Below, piece after piece: positions 1-7,092 of a stretch of 19,128 bases of DNA; the stretch's first letter is position 1; each line of letters begins with the position of its first letter. The notes beneath the pieces were generated by a model that was not told the DNA's origin, did not search any database, and saw only the letters and a program-made list of their open reading frames with translations. The stretch spans positions 1 to 19,128 of the forward strand of contig CAYLXN010000012.1 of NCBI GenBank assembly GCA_964388235.1. Direction: 5' to 3'. A program made the position numbers and the translations under genes. Origin of the DNA: CAYLXN01 sp964388235 (GTDB lineage: Bacteria > Patescibacteriota > Saccharimonadia > Saccharimonadales > Saccharimonadaceae).

Positions 1-360
1 TCGGCAGCTGGATTTGTGATTTTAGACATTGATCAAAAAATTGTTGCAAAGGGTGGAGCTTATTTGGGGATTACTACTTCGTCAATGGCTGAATATCAGG
101 CCTTGAAATTGGGCTTGGAGACCGCGGTTAATTTGGGGATTAAACACCTCAAGTGTCGCTTGGATAGTAATATGATTGTTCGGCAAATGACAGGGGTGAA
201 CACGCTTAATAATCGAGATTTGAAGCCGATTTTTGAAGCAATTAACAAGTTAAATCAGCAATTTAAAGATATCGATTTTGAGCATGTTCATCGTGAGTTT
301 AATTCGATCTCGGATGACCAAGTTAATCAAATTTTAAATAAACAGTTGGCAAATTACTAA
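1..360 (+). CDS. RNase H-like protein, 5' end cut by window
   Basis: Partial gene: frame 1 is open from the first base, so the real start lies upstream. 119 residues are visible, ending in TAA. The fold matches ribonuclease HI, which cuts the RNA strand of RNA-DNA hybrids using a D-E-D-D metal site. Visible are the first-strand remnant AAGFVILD (residues 2-9), the helix Glu in MAEYQAL (E31), the next Asp in CRLDS (D55), and the C-terminal REFNSISDDQVN stretch, which aligns with the family's R-E-x-N-x-x-A-D-x-L-A-N signature. The first catalytic Asp would lie before the window. It resembles the short stand-alone RNase H-like (reverse-transcriptase-like) proteins more than E. coli RnhA. rnpB follows 20 nt downstream from its own promoter. 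The family call is good; the substrate is inferred. Confidence 0.8.
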   Translation, partial: SAAGFVILDIDQKIVAKGGAYLGITTSSMAEYQALKLGLETAVNLGIKHLKCRLDSNMIVRQMTGVNTLNNRDLKPIFEAINKLNQQFKDIDFEHVHREFNSISDDQVNQILNKQLANY

Positions 361-365
361 AAATA

Positions 366-374
366 TGCTAAAAT
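366..374 (+). promoter_or_regulatory. Extended -10 promoter of rnpB
   Basis: TGC followed by TAAAAT forms an extended -10 element, part of the longer word TATGCTAAAAT at 364-374. The last T lies 7 nt before position 381, where the RNase P RNA P1 helix begins. No good -35 box is visible. The same 11-base word occurs at 2064-2074 and, on the minus strand, at 13954-13964. Confidence 0.65.
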
Positions 375-380
375 AACACA

Positions 381-820
381 AGTAGTTTGTCGAATAATCG
401 CTTGAGGGTAAATGATCCTCAAGAGGAAAGTCCGGACAGCTAAGGATTATGGCAGTTGCTAACGGCAACCGGGGGCGACCCTAGGGAAAGTGCCACAGAA
501 ACGAAACCGCCTAGCACCTTTCAGGGCGAAGCAGTCTGTAGCCAGATTGTGGAGCGTCTTGAAAAGGTGTTGGGTAAGGGTGAAACGAGTGCTGACCGCA
601 AGGTTGGGATGGTGATCATGAGTTTTCTCTTTGGCATCATCAGGTAAGAGCTCACAACTAGTCATGGTGACATGGCCAGTAGGTAAACCCTGTCAGCTGC
701 AAGGAGGTTTGCGCTAATGAATTATCCATCAGCAAGCCGCTAACCGCACGAGCTAATTGGCAACAATTAGCCTAGATAGATGATTGTTCTCGACAGAATC
801 CGGCTTACAGACAGACTATG
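381..820 (+). ncRNA. rnpB: RNase P RNA, bacterial A type
   Basis: Catalytic RNA that removes the 5' leader of pre-tRNAs. Recognised from the conserved core: GAGGAAAGTCCGGAC near 422-438, the P4-region block AGGGAAAGTGCCACAGAAA at 483-501, GGTAAACCC near 682-690, and the closing CGACAGAATCCGGCTTA at 791-807. The ends pair as P1: TAGTTTGT (383-390) with ACAGACTA (811-818), allowing G-U pairs. P3 (TTGAGG...CCTCAA, 402-423) is also clear. At about 440 nt it is a normal-sized A-type RNA. It has its own promoter and terminator. Short ORFs inside it on both strands are chance frames. Confidence 0.95.
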
Positions 821-822
821 TT

Positions 823-853
823 AAAAGCAACCTTAGATAAGGTTGCTTTTAAT
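823..853 (+). terminator. Rho-independent terminator of rnpB
   Basis: Perfect 12-bp stem AAAAGCAACCTT (823-834) / AAGGTTGCTTTT (839-850) with loop AGAT, starting 2 nt after the RNase P RNA. The T-run is built into the 3' arm. Confidence 0.85.
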
Positions 854-864
854 TAGACAAAAAA

Positions 865-893
865 TAAACCCCCTCAAGATAAGGGGGGATTTA
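865..893 (-). terminator. Terminator of infC-rpmI-rplT
   Basis: GC-rich hairpin with CCCCC (869-873) facing GGGGGG (883-888), extended by A/T pairs. On the minus strand it is followed by TTTATTTTTT, and it sits about 15 nt past the rplT stop. It lies back to back with the rnpB terminator, so the two convergent units are insulated. Confidence 0.8.
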
Positions 894-906
894 ATTATTT
901 TTAAGA

Positions 907-1248
907 CTATTTTGTAGCTTTGACAACAGCCTCAAAAGCAGTTGGTTGCTTGGCAGCTAGTTCGGCAAGAATTTTGCGGTCAAGTTCGATGTTGGATTTT
1001 TTAAGGGCAGCCATCAATTCGGAATAAGTAGTGTCATTCAATCGAGCGGCGGCGTTAATTCGAGTAATCCATAGACTTCGCAGGTCGCGCTTTTTGGTGC
1101 GGCGATCTTTGAAAGCGTTGGTCAAAGCCTTGATTCGGCCTTGTTTGGCCAGGCGGAAGGAACGAGTTCGGTTGTGCTGCATTCCTTTGACGTCTTTTAG
1201 TACTTTTTTGTGCTTAGCACGGGCAGTTACCCCAGTTTTAATTCTCAT
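907..1248 (-). CDS. rplT: 50S ribosomal protein bL20
   Basis: 113 residues, full length for bL20 (about 115). This protein binds 23S rRNA early in large-subunit assembly and in many bacteria represses its own operon. The very basic N-terminal half is typical (MRIKTGVTARAKHKKVLKDV at residues 1-20, then HNRTRSFRLAKQ), followed by RRTKKRDLRSLWITRINAA and a C-terminal helical domain with YSELMAALKKSNIELDRK. It is the last gene of infC-rpmI-rplT. Its ATG shares its A with the rpmI stop (TAATG), implying translational coupling. A terminator follows at once. Confidence 0.97.
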   Translation of the reverse strand: MRIKTGVTARAKHKKVLKDVKGMQHNRTRSFRLAKQGRIKALTNAFKDRRTKKRDLRSLWITRINAAARLNDTTYSELMAALKKSNIELDRKILAELAAKQPTAFEAVVKATK

Positions 1249-1445
1249 TATTTAGCTCCTAATACACGTTTTACGTTTTTGACTGTTGCGCCTTGAATTT
1301 CGGCACTAGTGTTAATGTTGCGCTTGCGACGCTTGCTTTTCTTGGAAAGCATGTGGTTGCCAAATGATCGCTGTCGGAGGACTTTACCGGTTGGGGTAAG
1401 TTTGACGCGTTTGGCAGTTCCCTTGTGGGTCTTTAGTTTTGGCAT
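1248..1445 (-). CDS. rpmI: 50S ribosomal protein bL35
   Basis: 65 residues, normal for bL35. It begins MPKLKTHKGTAKRVKLTPTG and has the basic KKSKRRKRN patch at about residues 35-43, as expected for a small rRNA-binding protein of the large subunit. It sits between infC and rplT in the classical bacterial order. Its ATG overlaps the infC stop by one base (TAATG), and GGAG lies a few bases upstream inside the infC end. Its stop in turn overlaps the rplT ATG. Confidence 0.97.
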   Translation of the reverse strand: MPKLKTHKGTAKRVKLTPTGKVLRQRSFGNHMLSKKSKRRKRNINTSAEIQGATVKNVKRVLGAK

Positions 1446-1954
1446 TATTTTCTCCTTACTGATATGCTCAAATTTCTTCCTGCAAAGATTGGTTTTTGTT
1501 CGACCACGATTTGATCGCCTAGTTTTTCGATTACTCGCTCGATCATCTTGTAACCCAAATCTTGATGAGCCATTTCTCGACCTTTGAAAAAGATTGATAA
1601 TTTGACTTTATTGCCTTGATCTAGGAATTTTTGTACTTTGCGTAGCTTGATATCCAGATCATTATCGCTAATTTTAAGTCCGAAGCGCATTTGTTTTAGC
1701 TCACAAGCTTTTGATTTTTTGCGGTTTTTTTGCTGCTCTTTCATCTTTTGGTACTGGTATTTACTCCAGTTGATGATTTTAGCTACTGGTGGCTTGGAAT
1801 CAGGTGCAATTTCAACCAGATCAAGTTGAGCTTTTTGGGCTAACTCGAGGGCTCGTTGAGTTGACATAATTCCCAGCTGGTCACCATCTTCGCCAATAAC
1901 ACGCACTTCTTTGGCTCGTATCTCTTGATTGATACGGGTTTTGTGGTTATTTAT
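1445..1954 (-). CDS. infC: Translation initiation factor IF-3, start at ATA
   Basis: IF-3 binds the 30S subunit, keeps it apart from 50S and proofreads the start codon and initiator tRNA. The N-domain has RVIGEDGDQLGIMSTQRALELA, then LDLVEIAPDSKPPVAKI; the C-domain has FLDQGNKVKLSIFFKGREMAHQ and ends VEQKPIFAGRNLSISVRRK. A GTG at 1906 would give 153 residues but cut off the conserved INQEIRAKEV block, which is encoded in frame upstream. That frame runs back to a TAA. The only position with a Shine-Dalgarno at proper distance is ATA at 1952-1954 (AGGA at 1962-1965, 7-nt gap), giving 169 residues. IF-3 genes with rare AUU or AUA-type starts, used for autorepression, are well known. I am sure of the gene and fairly sure of the start. 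Confidence 0.95.
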   Translation of the reverse strand: MNNHKTRINQEIRAKEVRVIGEDGDQLGIMSTQRALELAQKAQLDLVEIAPDSKPPVAKIINWSKYQYQKMKEQQKNRKKSKACELKQMRFGLKISDNDLDIKLRKVQKFLDQGNKVKLSIFFKGREMAHQDLGYKMIERVIEKLGDQIVVEQKPIFAGRNLSISVRRK

Positions 1955-1960
1955 GGTTTA

Positions 1961-2002
1961 ATCCTCTCTTAATTGTTAATAAGTTAAAATTTGAGCAATT
2001 AA
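1961..2002 (-). promoter_or_regulatory. infC Shine-Dalgarno and leader hairpin
   Basis: On the minus strand AGAGAGGA (1962-1969) ends 7 nt before the ATA codon. An inverted repeat, TTAATTG (1969-1975 on plus) with CAATTAA (1996-2002), flanks it on the 5' side and touches the Shine-Dalgarno. The hairpin could tune ribosome access. The pairing is seen in the sequence; a regulatory role is inference. Confidence 0.5.
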
Positions 2003-2012
2003 CTCGCCTTTG

Positions 2013-2041
2013 ATTTTATCAAATAATAATTATATTTTCAA
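2013..2041 (-). promoter_or_regulatory. Promoter of infC-rpmI-rplT
   Basis: On the minus strand, TTGAAA (2036-2041), a 17-nt spacer and TAAAAT (2013-2018), with TGA just before the -10 (extended -10). The start should fall near 2006, leaving a leader of about 50 nt before the ATA start. It is divergent from the promoter at 2066-2074. Confidence 0.75.
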
Positions 2042-2065
2042 GAGGTATGTTTGAATTGGGCTTTA

Positions 2066-2074
2066 TGCTAAAAT
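2066..2074 (+). promoter_or_regulatory. Extended -10 promoter, leaderless type
   Basis: TGC plus TAAAAT, ending 7 nt before the ATG at 2082, so the mRNA should start at or within a base of the start codon. There is no Shine-Dalgarno and no -35 at the usual distance. The word TATGCTAAAAT is identical to the rnpB promoter. Confidence 0.65.
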
Positions 2075-2081
2075 TAAAACC

Positions 2082-4706
2082 ATGAACAGTATCGAGAAAG
2101 GCAATCAGGCTGAGAAAAATGATCGTTCAGAAATGTCTGAGCAGGCAATAGCTGATCGATTCAGAAGCGAATTACAGGGCTTGATAGAGGCTAGGCCGTT
2201 TGAGGATCCAGCAGTGGGAGATTTTTTTAATGAATGGTGCGCTGCCAACGATGGGATAAAGCCTTATGTGACTAGTCGAGAAGAGTGGAATTCGATGAAA
2301 GGTGACGTGGTAGTCTCGATGGGTGAGAATAGTAAAGCCTTTTTTGTCCCATAGGACTTGCAATTGTGGGAGGTAATTGGCGTAGTTAAAAAGCTTGATC
2401 AAGATACTTTTGCTCAAAAGCCAGAACGGCAAACCGAAGCTGGAGAGAGGATGGTCAAGATAGGAAAAGTTTTTCGAGATAGTGGCATTTATGTCGCTCA
2501 ACGTCTAGATGATATTGATCAGGGTAAGCCACTGGCCAAAGCTTTGGCTGAAGAGTTTTATCAATACGGTAGCTCAATAATCGAAGAACAGAGGAGCGAT
2601 CAGGTCTTGTCGCTAAGTGAAATAGCTAGCCAAGAGCTAACATCTGAGCAGCTGGAAGCTGTTGATCGGTTCTTGGCGGGTGATAAACTGTATGAATCTC
2701 GACGAGCTAGGGTTGAACAAAAATTAATTAATTTTCCAAATAAAGAAAAGCAAAAATTTTATGAAGATCAAAGGCGACATACATTGAAGCAATTTTTTCG
2801 TGTGGTGGAAAAAGCCTTTAAATTACATGCTAAAGATCAGGCAGAGGGGTTAAGAAACTCGGTTAATATTTTACAATTATGGCGGCAAAACACTCCAGTT
2901 CATGAAAGCTTTTTGAGAAAAGTAAATCAATCTATAATGACTGAGATCGATACGCCTAGTCAGGAAATCAATGCTGCTGTCTTCCGAAGGGGCTTGGAGC
3001 GGCTGCTTCGTGAATTTGAGGCGCCCGAATCTTTTCAGGAGGCTGAAAAAGCTATTGGTAATACCAATAAAATATTTAATAAAGCTGAAAAAGTTATGAA
3101 ATTACTTGGTGATTTGCTGGGCTTTGAGTCAAACTCTAACTCTGTGGCTGAGCGTAAAAAGCTAATTGACGTGCTAGATATCGATGGGATGAAAGCTGAA
3201 CTAGAAGCGCTTCGTCAAACGGGTGATCTGGAGAAAATCAGCCAAGCCGAACGGCAAATGACTGACCAGATTCAGGAAGTGGTGTCGGCTTTTTCCTACA
3301 AAGCTTCAATCAGTAGTCCCAGTAAAATGCTGGCTACAAAAACTCGGAATTGTGTCGGCGCTTGAGTGTTGGGCGGTGCGCTAATGAAAGAAGTTGGCTT
3401 AAACTATTTAGTAGGCACTGTTCCTGAACATTCGATTCTCTTTTTGGTTACGAGTGATGGTAATGTTGAATGGCGAGATATGCAGAATTCTGACCTAAAT
3501 GAGGACTTGACAGACGGCATGATTAAGGAGCAACTGAGCGACGGCCGATTAGTGACAGTAGAGGATATTGTTAAGTTTAGTCAGTCATCAGACAAAACAA
3601 AGACTGGTTTAGGTATTAATTTAGATAAAGGCTTGAATAATAAAATTTTACGGTCGAAAGAAGATAAGATGTTTGTAGAGCTTATGAGGCCAGAAGACGG
3701 ACAGCGAGCACAAATCTTGGTTAATTTAGGTGTCAGTTTGATAGAATTAAGCCGAACAGGACTAGCAAGAAAAGTCTTTACCGAGGCACTTAAAGTTAAC
3801 CAGAACGATAGTTCTTCGTATGTAAACCTAGGATTTTGTTTTGAATTAGAGAAGGATTTTTAAACAGCGGGTAAATATTATTATCAGGCTAAAAAAATTA
3901 ACCCAAATAAATTAGCTGCTTATAATGGCCTAGGACGTGTTTTTATACATCAAGGTAGATATCTTGATGCAGCAGAGGTTTATAGTGAAGCCGAAGACTA
4001 TAAAGAGGCTATTCCTGTTTATTTTAAGGCTTTGGAAGAAAATATATTTTCCCTACTAGCCTTTGACGGGGTGACGAAAGCCTTAGTCGAGGTAGGCAAT
4101 TATCCTAAAGCGGTTCAGATGTGGGAGATACAGCTAAAGCTCTTTGATTTTGATCGGCTAGGAAGTGACTATTTATCGGGTGATCCAGAGACAGCTAAGA
4201 AAAAAATAAAGGAATCGCTTGCTCGTTTTGAAGGTAGGCCAAGTCGTGCTAATGAAGAGCGAATTAAAGACTTAGTCGATAAGTCCGCTTTTAGCGAGGC
4301 GGTTACAGAAGCGGAAGCAGAGCTGTTAGAATACCCCAAAGGTGACGAGTTATACCGGCTCAAAGGAAGAGGTCTTGACGGTTTAGGGCAACCAGAAGAA
4401 GCTCTAAAATCCTATCATAAAACCCTTGAACTTAATCCTAAAAATATACGAACTTATTTTGATATTGGAGGGGCGCTTATTTATCAAGAAAGGTTTGAAG
4501 AAAGTTTTGAGTTTTTTGAGAAATTTATCGCTGAAGTAGAATCTATCACTGAATCTGATCTAAAAAACGATATTAGTGGTTATAGCGAAGTTGATTTTAT
4601 AGAATACAAGGAAATAATGGTACCCGAGACGAATAAGGTTATGGATGCTTTGAATAGGTTGTTTCAGGCAAGAAAATCACTGGCCGATAAGCAAGCTAAA
4701 GCTTAA
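2082..4706 (+). pseudogene. Transglutaminase-like + TPR protein with three in-frame stops
   Basis: A single reading frame of 874 codons before its final TAA is interrupted by TAG (2352-2354), TGA (3363-3365) and TAA (3861-3863), with no frameshift. The predicted protein continues in register across each stop. Residues 1 to about 420 are charged, mostly helical and unrecognised. Next comes a core like SirB1-type transglutaminases (Transglut_core2): Cys in RNCVGA (3351-3353), His in PEHS (3429-3431) and Asp in WRDM (3477-3479), a plausible catalytic triad. The rest is TPR-like, with repeats such as ILVNLGVSLIELSRTGLARK, AAYNGLGRVFIHQGRYLDAA and YFDIGGALIYQERFEESFEF. The TGA falls four codons after the Cys and the TAA inside a TPR helix. 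No restart site with a Shine-Dalgarno is visible. Most likely a decaying gene; readthrough or base-call errors are alternatives. The stop overlaps the comM stop by two bases. Confidence 0.75.
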
Positions 4707-6223
4707 AGCTTAGTTGGATCGTGGCGGTATTGGAGGCTTTCGGCTAGGTGGGCGACGGAAATTTCAGGCGCACTCTCTAGGTCGGCGATAGTTCGCGCAA
4801 CTTTGATTAATTTGAAATAGCTACGCGGACTAAGATCGAGTTTGTCGGCGGCTTGGTCGAGAAAAGCTTTGACTTCAGGGGTTAATTTAATTTTTCGGCG
4901 GACTTCGCTACTCGAGAGATCACTGTTAGCGGTCTCGTCATGGTAGCGCTGACGCTGAATGTCAGTCGCTTGCTGAATTAGCTCAACAGCCGCCTGATGT
5001 TGAACACTACAATTAACATCTTGATCGTAGAGTTGAGAATTTTCAACTCGATTGACGTTAATCACCAGATCAATCCGATCCAGCAGCGGGCCTGATAATT
5101 TCTTTTTGTAATTAATAATCTGAGTCGACGTGCAGTGACACTCGTGTTTCGGGTCACCGTAATAGCCACACGGGCAAGGGTTCATGGTGGCGACGAGCAT
5201 AAAATTAGCTGGATAAACTAACCGCGCGTTGACTCGATCAATACTAATCACTCTGTCTTCGAGAGGCTGCCGCAGAGCTTCGATGACCGATCGTGGGTAT
5301 TCGGGCAACTCATCGAGAAATAGCACTCCGAGATGAGCCAGACTGATTTCACCTGGTTTAGGTTTGGTGCCGCCGCCGATAATTGAAGTTTTGCTAGCGG
5401 TGTGGTGCGGCGCCCGAAATGGGCGAGTAGTGATGATGTCTTTTTCGCCGATCAGACTATGAAGTTGGCTAACTTCGACAATTTCCGAGTTCGATAGCGG
5501 CGGCAAGAGGTTGGCTAAAATCTTGCTGAGCATAGTTTTGCCAGTTCCGGGCGGGCCCGTCATCAAGATGTTGTGACGACCAGCGGCGGCAATGGTCAGC
5601 GCTCGTTTGGCTTGGTCTTGGCCCTTGACTTCATCGAGCAGTGGGCCACTGTTGGCGGTTGATTTGTCAGTAGAGGTAATTTGCGGTTTGGCTTCGGGCA
5701 AATTTATTAATTGGATTTTTTTCAGGTGAAGGAAGAGTTGCTTCAGGTCGGTAACTGGGATGATTTCGATATCGTTAATTAATTTCGCCTGTTCAAAATT
5801 GCCAAGTGGCACGTAAACCGTGTCTAATTTGGCTTTCTTGGCGGCCTGAACGATGTTAATAATGCCACGAATCGGTCGAACTTTGCCGCTGAGCGCTAAT
5901 TCACCAACGAATAATGATTTTTGGGTTTCTTCGGCAGTGATCAAACCCGAGACCGCCAAAATCGACAGGGCAATCGGCAGATCAAAATAAGTTCCGTCCT
6001 TGGGAAGCTCGGCTGGGGCTAGATTGACGGTTATTTTGTGCTTGGGAAAATCGAGCTCGGAATTAACAATCGCACTGCGAACCCGATCTTTGGCCTCATC
6101 GATAGCCTTGTTGCCCATGCCGACGATTTGGACGCCAGGCAGGCCGCGGTTAGAATCGGTTTCGACCTCGATAATTTGAGCCTCAAAGCCGATTGGCGCC
6201 GCTGAGAAAATTTTGCTAACCAT
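4703..6223 (-). CDS. comM: ComM/YifB-family AAA+ ATPase (Mg-chelatase-like)
   Basis: 506 residues, full length for the family. ComM-type proteins are hexameric helicases that aid branch migration during integration of transforming DNA; the name is by homology. The N-terminal domain (about 1-170) has the RGLPGVQIVGMGNKAIDEAK and LAPAELPKDGTYFDLPIAL motifs. The AAA+ core has Walker A GPPGTGKT (223-230), RAPHHTASKTSIIGGG (270-285), Walker B VLFLDE (300-305), the Cys-rich insert NPCPCGYYGDPKHECHC (348-364) and the arginine-finger region SGPLLDRIDL (377-386). The C-terminal lid has SSSEVRRKI and LDLSPRSYFKLIKVARTIADL. AATAAT at 6231-6236 (minus), 7 nt before the ATG, suggests a leaderless mRNA. 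It diverges from ssrA and converges with the broken TPR gene. Confidence 0.95.
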   Translation of the reverse strand: MVSKIFSAAPIGFEAQIIEVETDSNRGLPGVQIVGMGNKAIDEAKDRVRSAIVNSELDFPKHKITVNLAPAELPKDGTYFDLPIALSILAVSGLITAEETQKSLFVGELALSGKVRPIRGIINIVQAAKKAKLDTVYVPLGNFEQAKLINDIEIIPVTDLKQLFLHLKKIQLINLPEAKPQITSTDKSTANSGPLLDEVKGQDQAKRALTIAAAGRHNILMTGPPGTGKTMLSKILANLLPPLSNSEIVEVSQLHSLIGEKDIITTRPFRAPHHTASKTSIIGGGTKPKPGEISLAHLGVLFLDELPEYPRSVIEALRQPLEDRVISIDRVNARLVYPANFMLVATMNPCPCGYYGDPKHECHCTSTQIINYKKKLSGPLLDRIDLVINVNRVENSQLYDQDVNCSVQHQAAVELIQQATDIQRQRYHDETANSDLSSSEVRRKIKLTPEVKAFLDQAADKLDLSPRSYFKLIKVARTIADLESAPEISVAHLAESLQYRHDPTKL

Positions 6224-6230
6224 AACTAGT

Positions 6231-6236
6231 ATTATT
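6231..6236 (-). promoter_or_regulatory. Possible -10 box of comM, leaderless type
   Basis: AATAAT on the minus strand matches TATAAT at five of six positions and ends 7 nt before the comM ATG (6223). No Shine-Dalgarno precedes the ATG. Weaker than the other promoters reported here. Confidence 0.4.
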
Positions 6237-6246
6237 TAAGCACTTC

Positions 6247-6275
6247 TTGATTAAAATAGCAATTTTTGGTATAAT
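6247..6275 (+). promoter_or_regulatory. Promoter of ssrA
   Basis: TTGATT (6247-6252), a 17-nt spacer and TATAAT (6270-6275), with TGG forming an extended -10. The start would be near 6282, about 8 nt before the mature tmRNA 5' end, leaving a short leader for RNase P to remove. Confidence 0.8.
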
Positions 6276-6289
6276 TAGATTATGGTTAT

Positions 6290-6690
6290 GGGGCTGACTT
6301 TAGCTCTAGACAGGAAATTTAACATTCTAACCACAAGTCGACTCACAATCGTAAATTGTAAACTAAGTGCAAAAAATTCAATTGCCAAGGCAGTTGCTAA
6401 CTTCAAGGACACTTTCGCTCCTCGATTAGCTTTTGCCCCAGTTGTTGCTTAACTAAGCCGACAACCATCGCCACTCCAAGGCAACTTGCGGAGCTGGTGG
6501 TGTCAGAATTCAAGTTGCTGACTAGCTAGACCTTTTAGCGGTTTAGGCTAGGACATTTTTGCTAAAAATCTTTATTTGGTGTTTGTTGTTTTATGACAAA
6601 TTGAGATTTAAATTTAAAAACAACCAAGCTTGTAAACGTTGGAAGGTGTTGATTTTTTGGACCCGGGGGCAGTTCCCGGCAGCTCCACCA
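6290..6690 (+). ncRNA. ssrA: tmRNA
   Basis: Transfer-messenger RNA, which rescues stalled ribosomes and tags the unfinished protein for proteolysis. The ends form a tRNA-like acceptor: GGGGCTG (6290-6296) pairs with CAGCTCC (6680-6686), followed by A and an encoded CCA (6688-6690). The T-stem CCGGG/CCCGG (6663-6667/6675-6679) is intact, but the loop is GGCAGTT rather than the usual TTCRANY. The D-loop region (TAGCTCTAGACAGG) also departs from the common GGATTCGACGGG. The tag frame starts at GCA 6369. At 401 nt the length is typical for a one-piece tmRNA. Own promoter upstream and strong terminator downstream. Confidence 0.95.
6369..6452 (+). other. tmRNA tag-peptide reading frame
   Basis: From the likely resume codon GCA (6369-6371) to TAA (6450-6452) the frame encodes 27 residues, starting AKNSIAKAVA and ending LAFAPVVA. 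GTAAACTAAGT lies just upstream, as tmRNAs commonly have a GTAAAC-like element before the resume codon. The tag is longer than the usual 8-20 or so residues, and it ends VVA where many tags end LAA or VAA. The resume codon is assigned by pattern, not by alignment. Confidence 0.7.
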
Positions 6691-6707
6691 TAATTATTTT
6701 GATATCA

Positions 6708-6745
6708 AAATCCGTAGTCAGTTTGACCGACTACGGATTTTTGGT
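6708..6745 (+). terminator. Terminator of ssrA
   Basis: 12-bp perfect stem AAATCCGTAGTC (6708-6719) / GACTACGGATTT (6729-6740) with a 9-nt loop, running into a T-tract. It lies 17 nt past the encoded CCA. The complementary A-run before the stem gives a weak T-run on the minus strand, so it could also stop a minus-strand transcript from 6951-6979. Confidence 0.9.
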
Positions 6746-6853
6746 TGGTTTAATATTAGTACTAGTCCTAGTGTTGGTTTTAGTAATTACCTAGGCAATT
6801 TAGCGAGTTAAGTTTTTGAGTAGACTATTTTTTACAGATTACACTTATCAAGA

Positions 6854-6884
6854 CAAACGACCGTCTGCGAGTAACGGTCGTTTG
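6854..6884. repeat. Perfect 11-bp inverted repeat
   Basis: CAAACGACCGT (6854-6864) and ACGGTCGTTTG (6874-6884) with a 9-nt spacer. No T-run follows on either strand, so it is not a normal terminator. It would form a stable hairpin in a transcript from either strand. Confidence 0.75.
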
Positions 6885-6950
6885 AACGGAGTTTGAATGC
6901 TGTTTTTGTTTTTGGCCCCTGCACAACTTTTTTATTCAGAAGCTACCCCT

Positions 6951-6979
6951 ATATTAACGCACCAAAACGCTAAAGTCAA
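6951..6979 (-). promoter_or_regulatory. Promoter-like sequence, minus strand
   Basis: TTGACT (6974-6979 on the minus strand), a 17-nt spacer and TAATAT (6951-6956). A start near 6944 would read through the hairpin at 6854-6884 towards the ssrA terminator hairpin, giving a possible RNA of about 200-240 nt. The -35 and spacing are good, the -10 is moderate. No gene lies on that strand until comM. Confidence 0.4.
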
Positions 6980-7027
6980 CACTTTTTTCTAAAAATAAAT
7001 GTAAAAAACACAACCTTTTTATCGGTC

Positions 7028-7036
7028 TGTGGATAA
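7028..7036 (-). promoter_or_regulatory. Single consensus DnaA box
   Basis: TGTGGATAA on plus is TTATCCACA on minus, the exact DnaA-box consensus. It lies next to very AT-rich DNA. Only this perfect copy is seen; TGTGGATTT near 7571 is a poor second. One box alone does not define an origin, and dnaA/dnaN are not in the window. Confidence 0.4.
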
Positions 7037-7039
7037 CTG

Positions 7040-7064
7040 AAATAATTAGCTCAATTATTTTTTA
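7040..7064 (+). terminator. Terminator-like AT hairpin
   Basis: AAATAATT (7040-7047), loop AGCTC, AATTATTT (7053-7060), then more T's. It has the form of an intrinsic terminator on plus, but no gene is seen upstream of it. Confidence 0.4.
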
Positions 7065-7092
7065 ATAATAAACGATGTTGATTGATTGGTGA

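Noticed and set aside
456..665. ORFs on both strands within 456-665
   Set aside because: They lie inside the RNase P RNA, whose conserved core covers them.
3363..3365. TGA read as glycine (code 25, as in Gracilibacteria/SR1)
   Set aside because: gyrA, gyrB, comM and the VirD4-like gene contain no internal TGA, and the same frame also holds TAG and TAA, which that code would not explain.
6660..6940. Integration site of a mobile element at the ssrA 3' end
   Set aside because: ssrA is a common target, but no second copy of its 3' end and no integrase gene are seen; the terminator directly after ssrA is intact.
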